Of a DNA stretch of 64,000 bases, positions 23,653 through 36,561 are shown in pieces. Location: positions 15,559,050-15,623,049 of the forward strand of contig NW_024737042.1 in NCBI RefSeq assembly GCF_018991925.1. Reading direction: 5' to 3'. The notes under the pieces were generated by a model. The model searched no databases, was not told the DNA's origin, and saw nothing but the letters and a program-made list of their open reading frames with translations. The translations under genes were made by a program, and so were the position numbers. Positions within the stretch are counted from its first letter, which is position 1. Each line of letters begins with the position of its first letter. This stretch comes from Homarus americanus. Lineage: Eukaryota > Arthropoda > Malacostraca > Decapoda > Nephropidae.

Positions 23653-24440
23653 TTGTTATCCCTAGATATAGATACGGGGGCCTGTGCCAATGTTATCTCA
23701 CTAGCGTCGTTCAATGAACTCAAGCGACGACATTCTCCAAATAGGTGGCCAATAAGACCTCTGTCCGGGGTTTCAGGAATCCAATTAGACATAGCGGGGG
23801 TAATAACACTACCAATCCGTTTTTCTTGGTCCAGTAAAGCTTTTCTGGCTGATTTCTAGATAGTCAAAGCATTTTCTTTGCCAGCGGGCGGGTTACACGG
23901 TCTTGCTACCCTAAGGCAGAACAACATTAACGATTAGCCAAGAAATCACACCATAACGCATAATTATAAACCATATCACGCAATGCAAACTTCACATCCA
24001 TTGCTCACCTCAGGTGTTCGTGTAATGACTGCCTCGACAGGCGTGGGGGAGTCTATAGCACAGAAGCAATTAGTTATGGAGTCACTCCCTGAAACTCCAC
24101 CTCGTAGCTCAAAGGACTTTCTGATGAAAGCGGCCAGAACTGGACTCTAACACCTGCTGTGTTAACTGGTGTACAACGTTTACATAGCCAGGAACTAACT
24201 CGAGTCACAGTACAATTGTCAAATGTGAGTGAAGGAGCAGATGTTGTGTGTCTGAGTGAAAGTTCACGAGTGAAAGGCTTGTCTCTTGAGTCTACCTTAA
24301 GCACAGTCAGATCAGGTGGTCTCACAGGTGTCCTCGTTCTCAATAGAACTGGGGGACCCATAACCTTAAGAAAGGGATGTTGTTTTGGTAACTTCCTTGT
24401 TTACGACAAAGCGGTCGTCGCAGAACCAATATAATTACCA
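23653..24440 (+). pseudogene. pol: Gypsy pol: aspartic protease and linker, frameshifted
   Basis: The frame at 23653-23859 reads LDIDTGACANVISLASF. The protease active-site D-T-G is at 23671-23679. It continues with RPLSGVSGIQLDIAGVITLP before a stop at 23857. The flow resumes through 23880-24150 in shifted frames. The frame 24159-24434 then carries the protease-RT linker, with SRVKGLSLESTL and VLVLNRTGGPITLRKGC. The protease would cut Gag-Pol in the particle. At least two stops and shifts mean this copy is dead. Confidence 0.75.
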
Positions 24441-24539
24441 ATTGGTAGAACAACACAGGAGGACTCGAATGAAAAATCACATATTGTAGATAAAAAAGCG
24501 TTAATAGCGCCACACGTTTAAGTAGTCGATTATCCTCAA

Positions 24540-25432
24540 GGCAAAAGTGATCTTTTAGAATTACTCGCCGAGATCAAGGAAATCAGAGCATTACCTGGAG
24601 AGCCCCGAGGTAAAACAACGTTGACAAACCATCATATTCCACTCAAGCCGGACACTAACCCGATCTACCTACCAGCATATCGGCTACCACACAGCCAGAG
24701 GGCTGTAGTCCAACAGATGGTACAAGATATGGTGGAACAAAAGGTAATCCAACCTTCCTCATCACCATGGAACTCGCTTTTATTCCTAGTTCCCAAGAAA
24801 GATGGAGGATGGAGACCAGTCATAGATTTTGACGAGTCAACCAGGCAACTGTACAAGACAGGTTCCCAATGCTTGTCCTGACTGACTTACTACAGTCTCT
24901 AGGAGAAGACAACGCCGTCTTCAGTAACCTACAGTTAATTAGCGGGTACTGGCAAATTCCCTTACCTGAAGAATCTCGCGAGGTAACTGCGTTCAGTACA
25001 CCAATGGGACATTTCGAATTCTTAAGAATGTCATTTGGCTTGAGAAATGTGCTTCTAACATTCCAAAGAATGATAAATACCTTGTTTGTTGGAATGATAG
25101 GTACCACAGTCTATGCCTATCTAGATGATCTTATCATAGTAAGCAAAGATTTACAAAGCCATTTAAAGAAACTACGAGAAGCCGTAACAAAGCTACAAAT
25201 AGCTGGATTGAAAGTGAAACTTTCCAAATGTGGATTTCTTAAATCCAGAATTCAATTTCTCGGGCACATAGTGGATGGCAACGGTATACACACAGTAGAT
25301 TGTAAGGTAAAGGCGGTGAAGCAGTTCCCTTGTCCCAAGAATGCAGGTCAACTTCGTAGTTTCCTGGGGTTATCAGGATACTACTGCTCTTTCATTGAAG
25401 GTTATGCCAAGTTAGCCTCACCACTCACATAA
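24540..25432 (+). pseudogene. pol: Gypsy pol: reverse transcriptase
   Basis: The frame 24621-24881 gives the RT start, with QKVIQPSSSPWNSLLFLVPK and KDGGWRPVIDF. A one-base-scale shift near 24870 moves it to frame 24869-25432. This reads TPMGHFEFLRMSFGLRN, the catalytic box YLDD at 25118-25129, and FLGHIVDGNGIHT, then LRSFLGLSGYYCSFIEGYA. The order and box are typical of Ty3/Gypsy RT, which copies the element RNA into DNA. The usual F/YxDD carboxylates are intact; the shift and a terminal stop at 25430 break the protein. Confidence 0.9.
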
Positions 25433-25905
25433 CTCCTCAAAAAAGGACAAGAGTATAAGTGGAACAAAGAACAAGAGGACAGTTTTAATGCCCTGAAGAG
25501 CACCTTAACGAGCGCTCCCGTGTTGGCCTTTCCGGACACCACCAAACCATTTACCATGTGCACAGATGCCCCCGGCCTAGGTTTAGGGGTTGTGCTCATG
25601 CAAATTGATCGAGGGAAATGGCGTGCAATAGCATACGCCAGTCGCACCCTCAACGATGCATAAACTCGTTATTCAGCTACTCACTTGGAAGCATTAGCTG
25701 TAGTGTGGGCTCTCAAGCATTTTCGGGATCTCATTTTTGGATATGCGATCAGTCTACACAGATCACGTAGCCGTTACAGAACTATTCAATGGGAAGAACT
25801 TAGGGCGTTTAGCGCGCTGGTATCTAACCATACAGGAGTTCGCACCCGACTTCCAGCATTTGCCGGGTCGTGCGAACGTGGTAGCTGATTCGCATCTAGA
25901 TACAT
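25433..25905 (+). pseudogene. pol: Gypsy pol: RNase H
   Basis: Directly continues the RT after the stop. It reads LAFPDTTKPFTMCTDAPG, with the first catalytic Asp, then IAYASRTLNDA, a TAA stop, and THLEALAVVWALKHFRDL with the catalytic Glu. The following segment shifts frame near 25745-25760. RNase H would remove the RNA strand during reverse transcription. Confidence 0.85.
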
Positions 25906-25949
25906 AGCTCCTGTCACGCCACTACCCACGTTCACCCTGTCACAGTTAA

Positions 25950-27150
25950 CGGCGGAACAGTTACAGGATCCATTATGGTCCAAGGTTATATATGCCTTAG
26001 AATCGGGAGATGAGGTAAATTTGCCCAAATTACCTCTAACACTCTCACAGTTTGAGCTGCGGCATGACATACTATATCGCTCAGTGAAAACACAACAAGA
26101 GTCAATCTCTCAAATAGTTATTCCTACATCATTAAAGGAAAACATCCTCACCCTCTTCCATGATGCACCCCAAGCTGGGCATCCTGGGCGAGACAGATGT
26201 CTAACAGAAATTAGACAAAAATATTATTGGAAAACTATGAGGACCGACATCGAGCATCACATTGTTAAATGTTTATCTTGTGCAAAACACAAGGGAACAA
26301 CGATGGATCCCGCTCCAATCTTAGAATACCCGACGCCGGAACGTCCATGGGATACAGTTGCGATCCATATATTGCAACTACCAAAAAGCCATCAAGGCTC
26401 TACTAACGTATTTGTCTGCGTTGACCACTTTTCTAGATTTGTGGTACTAGCACCATTGCAGAACAAGTCTGCAGAAGGAGTGGCTCATGCGTTAGTCACT
26501 CATCTCATCTGTCCTGTTTCTACACCTTGAGTGATACTCTCAGATAACGGGGCAGAATTTAAGAATCAACTCTTAACACCAATATGTCAACAATACGACA
26601 TCACAGAAACCTTCACAACCGCCTACCATCCATCCTTGGGTTGGTCGAGCGTACAAATCAAACAATTCTTGATATTCTCCAAAGCATAGTTCGTAGGAGG
26701 ACTGGCTTCCACAGGCAGCAACATCCATCAATGGATCTATCAATAGGTTTACAGGCAAATCGCCATCCTACATAATTTACGGTACCGACAAACGCTTGTT
26801 CTATGATCTACTTGCAGGAACCCCACAACCTGTGTACAACATGGATGACTATGCCAAGAAGCAAATCACTGTTTTCACAAGCATCCATGGAAAAGTACGA
26901 AAACACTTAGCAGCCTCACGTGCTGAAATGATCTACAAGCAACATAAAAATGTCAAGCTTGTATTTCTAGAAATAGGAGACACAGTAATGATAAAACGCC
27001 TGAACGCATATTAAAACTTTCGCCTAAATTCACAGGTCCAAACCTGATTAAAGCGAGAGAACATGGAAATAGATTCCAAGTAGTTGAGCCAACGACAAAT
27101 GTCACAGACATAGTACAAGTAGATAGACTGAAAAAAAGTCAGCAGAGACT
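25950..27150 (+). pseudogene. pol: Gypsy pol: integrase
   Basis: The frame 26021-26530 contains the zinc-binding HHCC part (HDAPQAGHPGRDRC, then VKCLSCAKHKG). The catalytic core follows with WDTVAIHIL and VFVCVDHFSRFVVLAP. The first catalytic Asp position is His: CAT at 26366-26368, one base away from GAT. After a stop at 26528 come VILSDNGAEF with the second Asp, and, shifted, LVERTNQTILDIL with the Glu. The C-terminal segment (KLSPKFTGPNLIKAREHGN, then VTDIVQVDRLKK) lies at 27011-27135. This copy could not integrate DNA. Confidence 0.85.
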
Positions 27151-27282
27151 TAGTAGGGATCCCTATAGTCAGTCAAGTACAACCTACTTCTACTACAACA
27201 GTTGCTCAAGAAAATATAACAATAAACAATACATATCGTCAAAAACTACGATCAGCAAACAAAAATCGTTAATTATCCTCGC

Positions 27283-27772
27283 CGCTTTCAGACATGGCTT
27301 GGATATCGCTATCGTCAAACCCGGAGCATTAGTTGCCCCACTAGTTAAAGTACGTTGTCACTGTCAAGTGCGAGCTCCATGGTTTAGTGCGCATGCCAGT
27401 GCATCTGAGGTTAATAGCTGTCCACATTGAAACAGCTATGGAAACTTTGCAAGATCTCGAACAACTCTACAACACTCCGACAAACCATCTCACTTCAGAA
27501 CGACCGTATGAATAGTCTACTCAAACGAGTAAATCACTGCGAGGGAGAGTTCCCCAGACCTCCTGAAGACATCGGGAAGAATGTACATTCTCAGCGGCGT
27601 CAAAAACGTGATCTATTTAATTTGGTTGGTTTAATAAGTAACACCCTGTTTGGTACGGCAACCGCCGAAGGTGTAGCTAAACTAGGGCAACGAATGAACG
27701 CAGTTTCAGAAGCGGTTATGAAACAGAATAGGGCCATTACACAGTCCTACAAAGCAGTACAAACTCTGACCT
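27283..27772 (+). pseudogene. env: Env-like gene of the Gypsy element, truncated
   Basis: This lies just after integrase, where errantiviruses carry env. The frame from 27427 reads QNDRMNSLLKRVNHCEG. A furin-type cleavage motif RRQKR is at 27595-27609, followed by a hydrophobic segment (27610-27660) like the fusion peptide of F-type envelope proteins of errantiviruses. A coiled-coil-like stretch runs to 27772. A preceding piece (27430-27480) is in another frame. There the reading frame passes without a stop into a CCA/TCC array, so no transmembrane end remains. The cleavage site and position support an Env origin; function is lost. Confidence 0.7.
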
Positions 27773-28665
27773 CTCACCACCACCACCACCTCCGTCACCA
27801 TCATCACCACCACCTTCCTCCATCGCCACTGTCATCGCCGCCGCCGTTGCCACCACCACCCCCATTGCACCACCACCACCTCCCTCACCACCACCACCTC
27901 CCTCCCTCACCACCTCCCTCCCTCACCACCACCACCTTCCTCACCACCACCACCCTCACCACCACCCTCCCTCACCACTACCAACACCACCACCTTCCTC
28001 CCCTCACAACCACTACCTCCCTCCACCACCTCCTTCACCACTACCCTCCCTTCCCCCTGCCACCTCCGTCTCACCCCGCCACCTTCCTCCTCACCACCAC
28101 CACCTTCCTCCACCACCACCACCCTCACCCTCCTCACCACTACCAACACCACCACCTTCCTCCCTCACCACCACCACCACCACCCCTCCTCACCACCACC
28201 TTCCTCCTCCACCCACCACACCACCTTCCTCCTCCCCCACCACCACCTTCTTCCTCCCTCACCAACACCACCACCTCCCTCCCTCGCCGCCACACCTCCT
28301 CCTCACCACCAAAAACCCCACTTCCGTCGCTCACCACCACCATTACCACCACCAACACCCCTGTCCCACCTTCCTCCCTCACAACCACCACCTCCTCACT
28401 ACCCCTCCGTCCCCACCCCTGCCACCTTCCTCCTCCACAACCACCACCTCCTCACCACCACCTCCAAGTCCCCACACCACCACCTTCCTCCCTCACCCAC
28501 CACCTCCTCACCACCACCTCCCTCCCACACCACCACCTTCCTCTCACCACCACCACCTCCTCACCACCACCTCCCTCACCACCACCTCCGTCCCACCCCC
28601 ACCTTCCTCCTCCCAACCACCTCCCTCACCACCTCCTCCTCATTCACCCCCCCCCAACAGCTTTC
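27773..28665 (+). repeat. CCA/TCC array interrupting the env-like gene
   Basis: The same CACCACCAC and CTCCCTC texture as the 4.1-kb array, with a left-edge segment (27797-27860: CACCATCATCACCACC, then CTCCATCGCCACTG, then CGCCGCCGCC) matching the right edge of the 11490-15590 array. Translated, it gives the His/Pro-rich tail of the open frame ending at 28680. Confidence 0.93.
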
Positions 28666-28669
28666 AGCT

Positions 28670-29626
28670 CAGACTTGTAAATAACACGACGAATTCAAAA
28701 GACCTTTCACAGTATTTACACTCCGTTGGTGTTTTCGAGTGACCAAAACCCTGACTTACACACGCAGAGCAACTTGCTTGTTGGAAGTTATGAACAAACT
28801 CCACCGTAAAGTATAACGCCTAAATTAAACTTAATTAAAGCACTTGGTAAACTTACGCGATTAATAATCACTCAGAAATATTTGTAGAGAGTCAGTGTGT
28901 GTGTGTGTGTGTCAGCGAGGTGAACTAATAGCATAAAAAATATTTGTTTATCATTTTGGCCTGATTTGCACATAGTCTATTTATTTGGTCTCCCACGTTG
29001 TTACCTGGCCCTGTCTCACCCCCACCTGTCCTGGCCCACATTGTCCTGTCCCACACCTCCCGGCCCATGTGGTCACTGGCCCACATGTGGTCACCCCCTT
29101 GGCTACGCCCCACCTGGTCTACCTGGCCCTCACCTGGTCTACTGCCCACACCTGCGGTCTACCTTATATATAAAATGGCCTGTTTGTCGAGGCAGCACTT
29201 GTTCCCACTAAAAGCATCCTAACTTTATATTACTCATTAATTACTGTTCTGCTCCAGCGATCATAACATGTGCCTCACCTCTCTCAGCAGAGGACCGAAC
29301 ACGAGAAACATCATCAATCACTACAGTAACCGCTGCCACTGTGATGAAGTGTAGAACAACACAGCTGGTAGTGTGTTAACCACAGACATTACGGAGATAT
29401 AGCGTTATGTTTTCCCGGAACACCCACAGAAGACTACTACTATATTGAGTAACATTTGATTAATTCCAAACTTTGAGAAGACTCGTTATGACATGAACAA
29501 ATACAAGAGAGAGCGAGGGAAAACTCTTAACTCAACACTGAAGGAATTATAACATAGGGGAAAACGATCCTTAAAAAGCAGTGTAAGGAAAAATTCTTCA
29601 AACATCCCAATAATACTAGATTAATA
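28670..29626. other. Unique AT-rich DNA with small repeats
   Basis: A short (GT)n lies at 28896-28912. A CCTGGCCCACCTG-rich stretch lies at 28995-29160, resembling the 51.4-52.7 kb array. No gene is visible. Confidence 0.45.
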
Positions 29627-29768
29627 AATGATACAGAGTGATTCATAATCTATTTTTCATGATACAGTGTGATTCACAACTAGTTTTTTTATAATACAGA
29701 GCGATTCACAACCTGTTTCTCGCGATGGAGTGATTCACAACCTTTTTATGATAGAGGTGTTCATAACC
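29627..29768 (+). repeat. ~35-bp tandem repeat, about 4-5 copies
   Basis: Repeated TGATACAGAGTGATTCACAA followed by a T-rich run. Copies diverge progressively to the right. Confidence 0.8.
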
Positions 29769-30230
29769 CATGGCTGTACATACGTAATAACGTCAAGAAC
29801 ATTGAGAAATCAATTAACGGTGAAAATCTTGTTTAATTAGGAACTCTACGAGGATTATCGAGCTAGTTAGCAAATTACTTTCACGAAAATATCACCTTCA
29901 CTCTCTTCAAAATACTAAAGAAATGTTCCCATCAACAAACTTATACCAGCACTGTAGTTAGTGAGCCGCCAGGCCGTCTCGGGTGTAACGTTCATGTGTT
30001 TCATTATCAAAGGTAAGGTTATTGTTGTCATCGGTCGTTCACGTTAGTGGTATAATGTTATGACTGCACTTCAACAACTATGATCTTTAAGAGGGTAATA
30101 AGGCTAGTAATTACACAAGACCATCAACAATACAACATTATAAGAGATGGAACTTAATGTTTTATACGATCACTCTTACTGTTCAACTCTATCGTGGCAG
30201 CTGTCGTATAAAACACTTCATTTAAAATAG
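29769..30230. other. AT-rich DNA, nothing recognised
   Basis: No coding or repeat signal. Confidence 0.4.
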
Positions 30231-30344
30231 ATAAAATAAACTAACCAAACTCAAATTATCTTCCTTTACCTTACCTAACTAAACTCAAGTATACCCTAAG
30301 ATGGTTAAGTAAGGTTTGGTTAGTTTTTATTTTTAAGTTTAATT
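30222..30344. repeat. Imperfect inverted repeat (hairpin, MITE-like)
   Basis: The left arm AAAATAAACTAACCAAAC (30233-30250) pairs with GTTTGGTTAG plus TTTTTATTTT at 30314-30335, with a 2-base bulge. Inner stems (ACCTTACCTAAC against GGTTAAGTAAGG) extend it. The whole folds as a hairpin of about 110 bases. No flanking duplication was established. Confidence 0.6.
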
Positions 30345-32030
30345 TTTTTTAAGACAGCAAAAAAAAAAAGGTAAAATCCGTAATGTAAGCTGGTTATGAC
30401 TCGATGTATAGCACAACTTTTTGTCTTTGGAATTTATAGGAAAACGTCACTTAAAGGGTTAAATCCCACACTGATCATCACACGTACACATAAACATTCC
30501 AAGTCGTCGTGTTACACAATACACTACTGGCTTGTTTCTTAAGACTCTCGGGCACTCACCTCATAAACTTCAGATCTAACGTTAGTGTTGTGTCTCACTC
30601 CCGCAGATGGCACACGTAGGTAGCAGCGTCTCATGTTGTTACAAGTCACCCAACACCAGGTAGACGTGATCACTTACTCAGGACAGCCACACACAGACAC
30701 ACCCGCGTCAACACCTCGGACTGAGTAACTGGTGTTCCCTACCGCCCGTGAGCTCGACTGTGTTGTCTCTGAGGCTTCGTTTATCTCGAATATGATCCCG
30801 AACCTTAGCTCACCTCCGTATTACGTTGGTTTACTCGTTAAATATCACTTTAACTTGTTTCTCTTTTATTATAGTTATTTGTGTGTTAGTCTTACATTTA
30901 CATAATATTTATGTATGTATTTCTCTTCCTTCTCTTGTTTGTAAGTTATTGTATTCTGGTAATAAATTAATTGCTTTGTTTCGGTAGAAGATTCGTGTGT
31001 TTGTAACTGTCATTTATTCTACGATATCTTGTCATTTATATAATTCCCTTATATAATAATTCTCTAGTATAGTAACTGAGGTTTCTAATGACTTTATTTA
31101 TTGACTTGAATTTCTGAATTTTAATATCTATAAGAAATTACTATTTTTCTCTAAAGGCCTCGAACCCACAACCCCTGAGAGTGGCGAGTGAAACCTAAAC
31201 ACCACAAATAGGTTTACTAAAGGTTATATGACTGAACCTGACGTGACACAGCTGAACCGAGACCTTCAACACGGTATGCAGCAGGTAGAGAGAGAGAGAC
31301 AGAGAGAGAGGGAGAGATTTTATGAAATGCTACCTCATCAACTCGGAGGCACTGAGCAACTTTTAATAACACAGACAAACACACGGGACTCACGGTCGAG
31401 TAAACACATTATGGTGAGAGTGAAATGCGACATGCGGGGTTTATTTAGTCGAGTTGGTCGCGTGTGTGTGTGTGTGTGTTTGGAGATCCAGGAAGTAATT
31501 TAATTAAAGGTGTTATTGGTTAATTAATGTATTGAATAATCTCAAAGGTCACTTCCAGCAACAAGAAAAAACATTAAACGTTAACTCAGCTAAAGAATCA
31601 TTCAGACTTAAGCTTAAAACAATAAAATATTTTTTTTCTCATTTTTATTATTAGAACAAATAGAAAGTTATCATAGATCGCTGATATGAGTGAAGTTAAT
31701 TAACATTGTAGTGAATAAAATATTGAAAATCAAATTAGCAAAAATATCAAATATTTCAATAAATATGAAAAATGAACAAATTAACATCATTGTAACAGGA
31801 TAAATTAGATAAAAACAAAGACAAATAATAAATTTGATAAAATGACGTATATAAAATTCCTAACAAAAAATTCTCAAAAACGTGGCATCAAATAATTAAA
31901 CTGGAGATATATATCTCACTTCTGTGTACAGTAACACATAATTATATTTCCTATAAGAGAGATATATCTCACACACAGTATCTGGTCAACAGTGGGAGAG
32001 ATTAATACTTTCATATATTTGTAAAGATTA
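30345..32030. other. Unique AT-rich DNA
   Basis: It contains a (GA)n-rich patch (31289-31316) and (GT)n (31459-31479). There is no supported gene. Confidence 0.4.
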
Positions 32031-32039
32031 GTACCTGTG

Positions 32040-32160
32040 ATGGCCCAGTCAAACTACCACAATCACCACCATAATGACCACCATTATCACCAGCACCACT
32101 AGCAGTACTAATACCAGCAGTAGCACCAGTAGCAGCACCAGTAGCAGTAGCAGGAACCAT
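32040..32160 (+). repeat. CAC/AGC trinucleotide-rich stretch
   Basis: Imperfect ACC, AGC and AGT triplets (CAGCACCACTAGCAGTA-like), a degenerate trinucleotide repeat. Confidence 0.8.
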
Positions 32161-32169
32161 CCCTGCAAG

Positions 32170-33485
32170 AGGCCACTAAAGTATTAGTAACGATAGCGTG
32201 GCGTGCACCACCCCTGTTGTGTGTTTTATTGGCGCGAGTCACGACACCGCTGACTGATGACTCAATCTGACCGCTGCGCCCCTCACTGACACACACATTG
32301 AAGAACATTTTCGATCAGTTAGTTCTGAACATCATTAGGGTGGCATTCCCAGCTTGTGTTGCAGGTCTGAGTCTCAATAGTGTCCTTTTATGACTGGGTT
32401 ACTTTCATGACCCAATAAATAACGGGTGTATTTAACTCTATTTACAAAATCATCAAATTATTAATATTATGTCATTTGCAATTAACATATAACCAGGAAG
32501 TTGGTAAACTATGTTTATTATAATTAACATTAATGTGTGAATGACAAAGTTAAGTTAGTCAGCAGCAGGTCTACAAGTTGCAAGTATTTCCTGTTTGGTT
32601 ATAGTTTTAATTCAGATTACTAAACAGAGTGTCAATGACTTCTGTCTCCTGTCAGCTGGAGACGAAGGGGGGAGGTCTCTGTGTGCGCTGGACACAGGAC
32701 AGGGATCAGTTGCACCGCCAAACTGTTGTGTTCAGCAACAAATACTTAATCTCTGTATTCCGATACTTTACATTTGGTTGAAGTGTCATCGAGATAAATA
32801 AAACAGTATTGCATCCTGTCTGCTATAGTGTGTGGACATAAGTCATGCTCTTCATGTCAACTTTGGGCCCAACCTGAGCCATGACGAAATGTGCCTTTGC
32901 ATAAGGAGAAATGGCATTTATAGGCTATGCGTTGTTCGTATGCTACAACTATATACTATATTATATTAATGGTGTAAATATGTGTGTAATGATCAGTTAT
33001 GATGCTTCTCCCGTCATGTAAATAATTGAAAAACAGAAAGTAAATTCGATGATTGGACAGAAATGCAGCTGGCCAGACTATGGACTTGTCTCAGAATCCG
33101 AGGCACCACGACACCACCGCCATCACACTCCATAAAGCCCAGCATTATACTAACGTATCTTACACTTTGCTTGGGGATAAATAAAGTGGTAGATTTTAAC
33201 TGTGTAACCAACTGTCTCAGTCTCACATTGTCCACTGCAGGACAGGTATTATTCACTCCGCGTTAGAAGCGTCCATACTATATCAATAAATTAATCTATG
33301 TAAACGTTGCCGGACCAGATAATGAGTCAGATTATACCACTGTAGTCCCCGGCTACTGTTTGCACCTCACGTCTCACCCAGTAACTTGAGGCTTCGGATA
33401 CTCTCGGGGTTCACACCTCACAGACAGCGCTGAGTGTACCAGTCGGAAATGTCCCCAACTGTACATGGTCAATTTTAATATTGTG
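32170..33485. other. Unique DNA, nothing recognised
   Basis: Short open frames only, no recognisable motifs or paired splice signals. Confidence 0.4.
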
Positions 33486-33489
33486 GTCT

Positions 33490-33633
33490 ACGGAGATGAA
33501 GGGAGGGGCACTGAGATTAAGGGAGGGCCACTGTGATAAAGGGAGGGCCACAGAGATGAAGGAAGGGCCACTGTGATGAAGGGAGGGTCACAGATATGAA
33601 GGGAGGGTCACAGATATGAAGGGAGGGTCACTC
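33490..33633 (+). repeat. ~22-24-bp minisatellite, six copies
   Basis: Units of GATGAAGGGAGGGTCACAGA type. The last two to three are nearly identical. Confidence 0.9.
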
Positions 33634-33961
33634 ACTAATCCAGATTGCCCATCACTGGTCAACTGGGATGCAGTGTAGAATGGTTGACAGCCAGAGACTG
33701 CAGCTGACAGTCAGAGTGTTTGTCGACAGAGTAAGACGAACACTGAAGGATAGCTACTCAGAAAAACTCATCACCAAATACGTTTAAAATATTTATTTAC
33801 AAAAATACAATTTTAACCCATACATGATGCCTTAAAATTTGTTGTTGATAACCATGAGTCACGTTACAAACAGTAAAAACGTCGTGTTAGGAAACCAATG
33901 GGACATGATACTACCTGGAAGAACAGATACAACCTCACCTTCTTTAAAATAATGGAAAAAG

Positions 33962-33980
33962 ACACACACACGCACACGCA

Positions 33981-34052
<72 letters not shown>
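33962..34052 (+). repeat. (CGCA)n/(CA)n microsatellite
   Basis: CGCA units at about 33971-34002 pass into pure CA, then one CGCA. Confidence 0.95.
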
Positions 34053-34289
34053 AAGTTATATACATTCATAAACATCTTTACATCGTCTTGCAAATAAATA
34101 TCTATGTATTTATATTCATATATATATTTAGTTTTCAAGCCGTGATTTTTTTATACATATATATACACATTTTTATTATTATTATTTTTTTTGACAAGAG
34201 AAGCCCTGTACACAGTTGGCTATAAAGACATTATTAGCAGTCCACTTAAGCGATAGATGGAGACACTGTAGAGAAAATAGTAGAACTTG

Positions 34290-34475
34290 TTAAGGTAAGG
34301 GGGACTTGGGCTGAGACCAGGCCAGGGGGAGCCGGAGGGAACAGGCCAGGGGACCGGGCCGGGGGGACAGGACCGGGCAGGACGGAACCCGGGGGGCCGG
34401 GCCGGGGGGACCGGGCCGGGGACCAGGCCAGGGGGGAGGCCGGGACCAGGCCAGGGGTGGCCGGAAGTTGGTGGA
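34290..34475 (+). repeat. G-rich minisatellite, quadruplex-prone
   Basis: GGGGACCGGGCCGGGGGG-type units on the plus strand with many G runs of three or more, separated by one to seven bases. Confidence 0.8.
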
Positions 34476-34797
34476 ACCCTTGTGGCCGATACATCAACGA
34501 TTATACATGGAAAAAATGAATATAATAATAATACTCTCCGTCGCTACACACACACACACTTAAATAACACTCGGAGTATGAACAACACCAACATGGGCTG
34601 ACACACTTACAGTAGGCAGATCATTATACTCTCGCTTCCAGGAGTCACAGCTGTACTTATGCACCTTTAGTCCATCACAACCTGAACCTCGTTAATTTAT
34701 ACACCAAGGTTGTAAACACTGAAGTTCCTTATAATGGGGAGTAAATAAACTTAAGCCCTTATGAAGCTTCAATAACTGTTTTTCTTCTATGTGTTGG

Positions 34798-35235
34798 CTG
34801 GTGGAGGGTTAGGGGACTGGAGGGTTAGGGGGCTGGAGGGTTAGGGGGCTGGAGGTGAGGGCTGGAGGGTGAGGTGGAGGTGAGGTGTGGAAGGTGTGAG
34901 GGTGGAGGTGAGGTGGAGGTGAGGCTGGAGGTTGGGGGCTGGAGGGTGAGGGGGCTGGAGGTTGGGGGCTGGAGGGTGGGGGGTGGAGGTTAGGGGCTGG
35001 AGGTGGGGGGCTGGAGGTGAGGGGGCTGGAGGTGAGGCTGGAGGTGAGGGGGTGGAGGTGAGGCTGGAGGTGAGGGGTGGAGGTGAGGCTGGAGGTGAGG
35101 CTGCTTGGGAGGGTGGGGGCTGGAGGGTGAGGGGCTGGAGGTGGGGGCTGGAGGTGTGAGGGCTGGAGGGTGAGGGCTGGAGGTGAGGGGTGGAGGTTGG
35201 GGGGTGGAGGTGGGGGCTGGAGGGAGAGGTACCAG
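34798..35235 (+). repeat. GGAGGTGAGGCT-type G-rich minisatellite
   Basis: About 12-20-bp units of GGGGCTGGAGGTGAGG, strongly G-rich on plus, with dense G runs. The open frames on both strands here come from composition. Confidence 0.9.
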
Positions 35236-35401
35236 GGGTGGGCAGTGTGTCAGGGTCTGCCCCGGTCATCTGGTATGGGACTAGCAACACTGACATTGAC
35301 TATGCAGCTGACAGTGATATATTGTGGGGATATGTTTGATTTAACTTAATGTTAGTCATTATAAAGGTTTCTTTTCTAAGTAACCGAGGAACAGGCTTTT
35401 A

Positions 35402-36555
<1,154 letters not shown>

Positions 36556-36561
36556 ATCGTC

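Noticed and set aside
28925..29222. Overlapping plus- and minus-strand frames of 62-81 codons
   Set aside because: They come from a CCTGGCC-rich degenerate repeat and have no domain.
32108..32308. Minus-strand frame with Cys/Tyr/Trp-rich end
   Set aside because: The C-terminal Cys/Tyr pattern is the translation of a CAC/AGC trinucleotide repeat.
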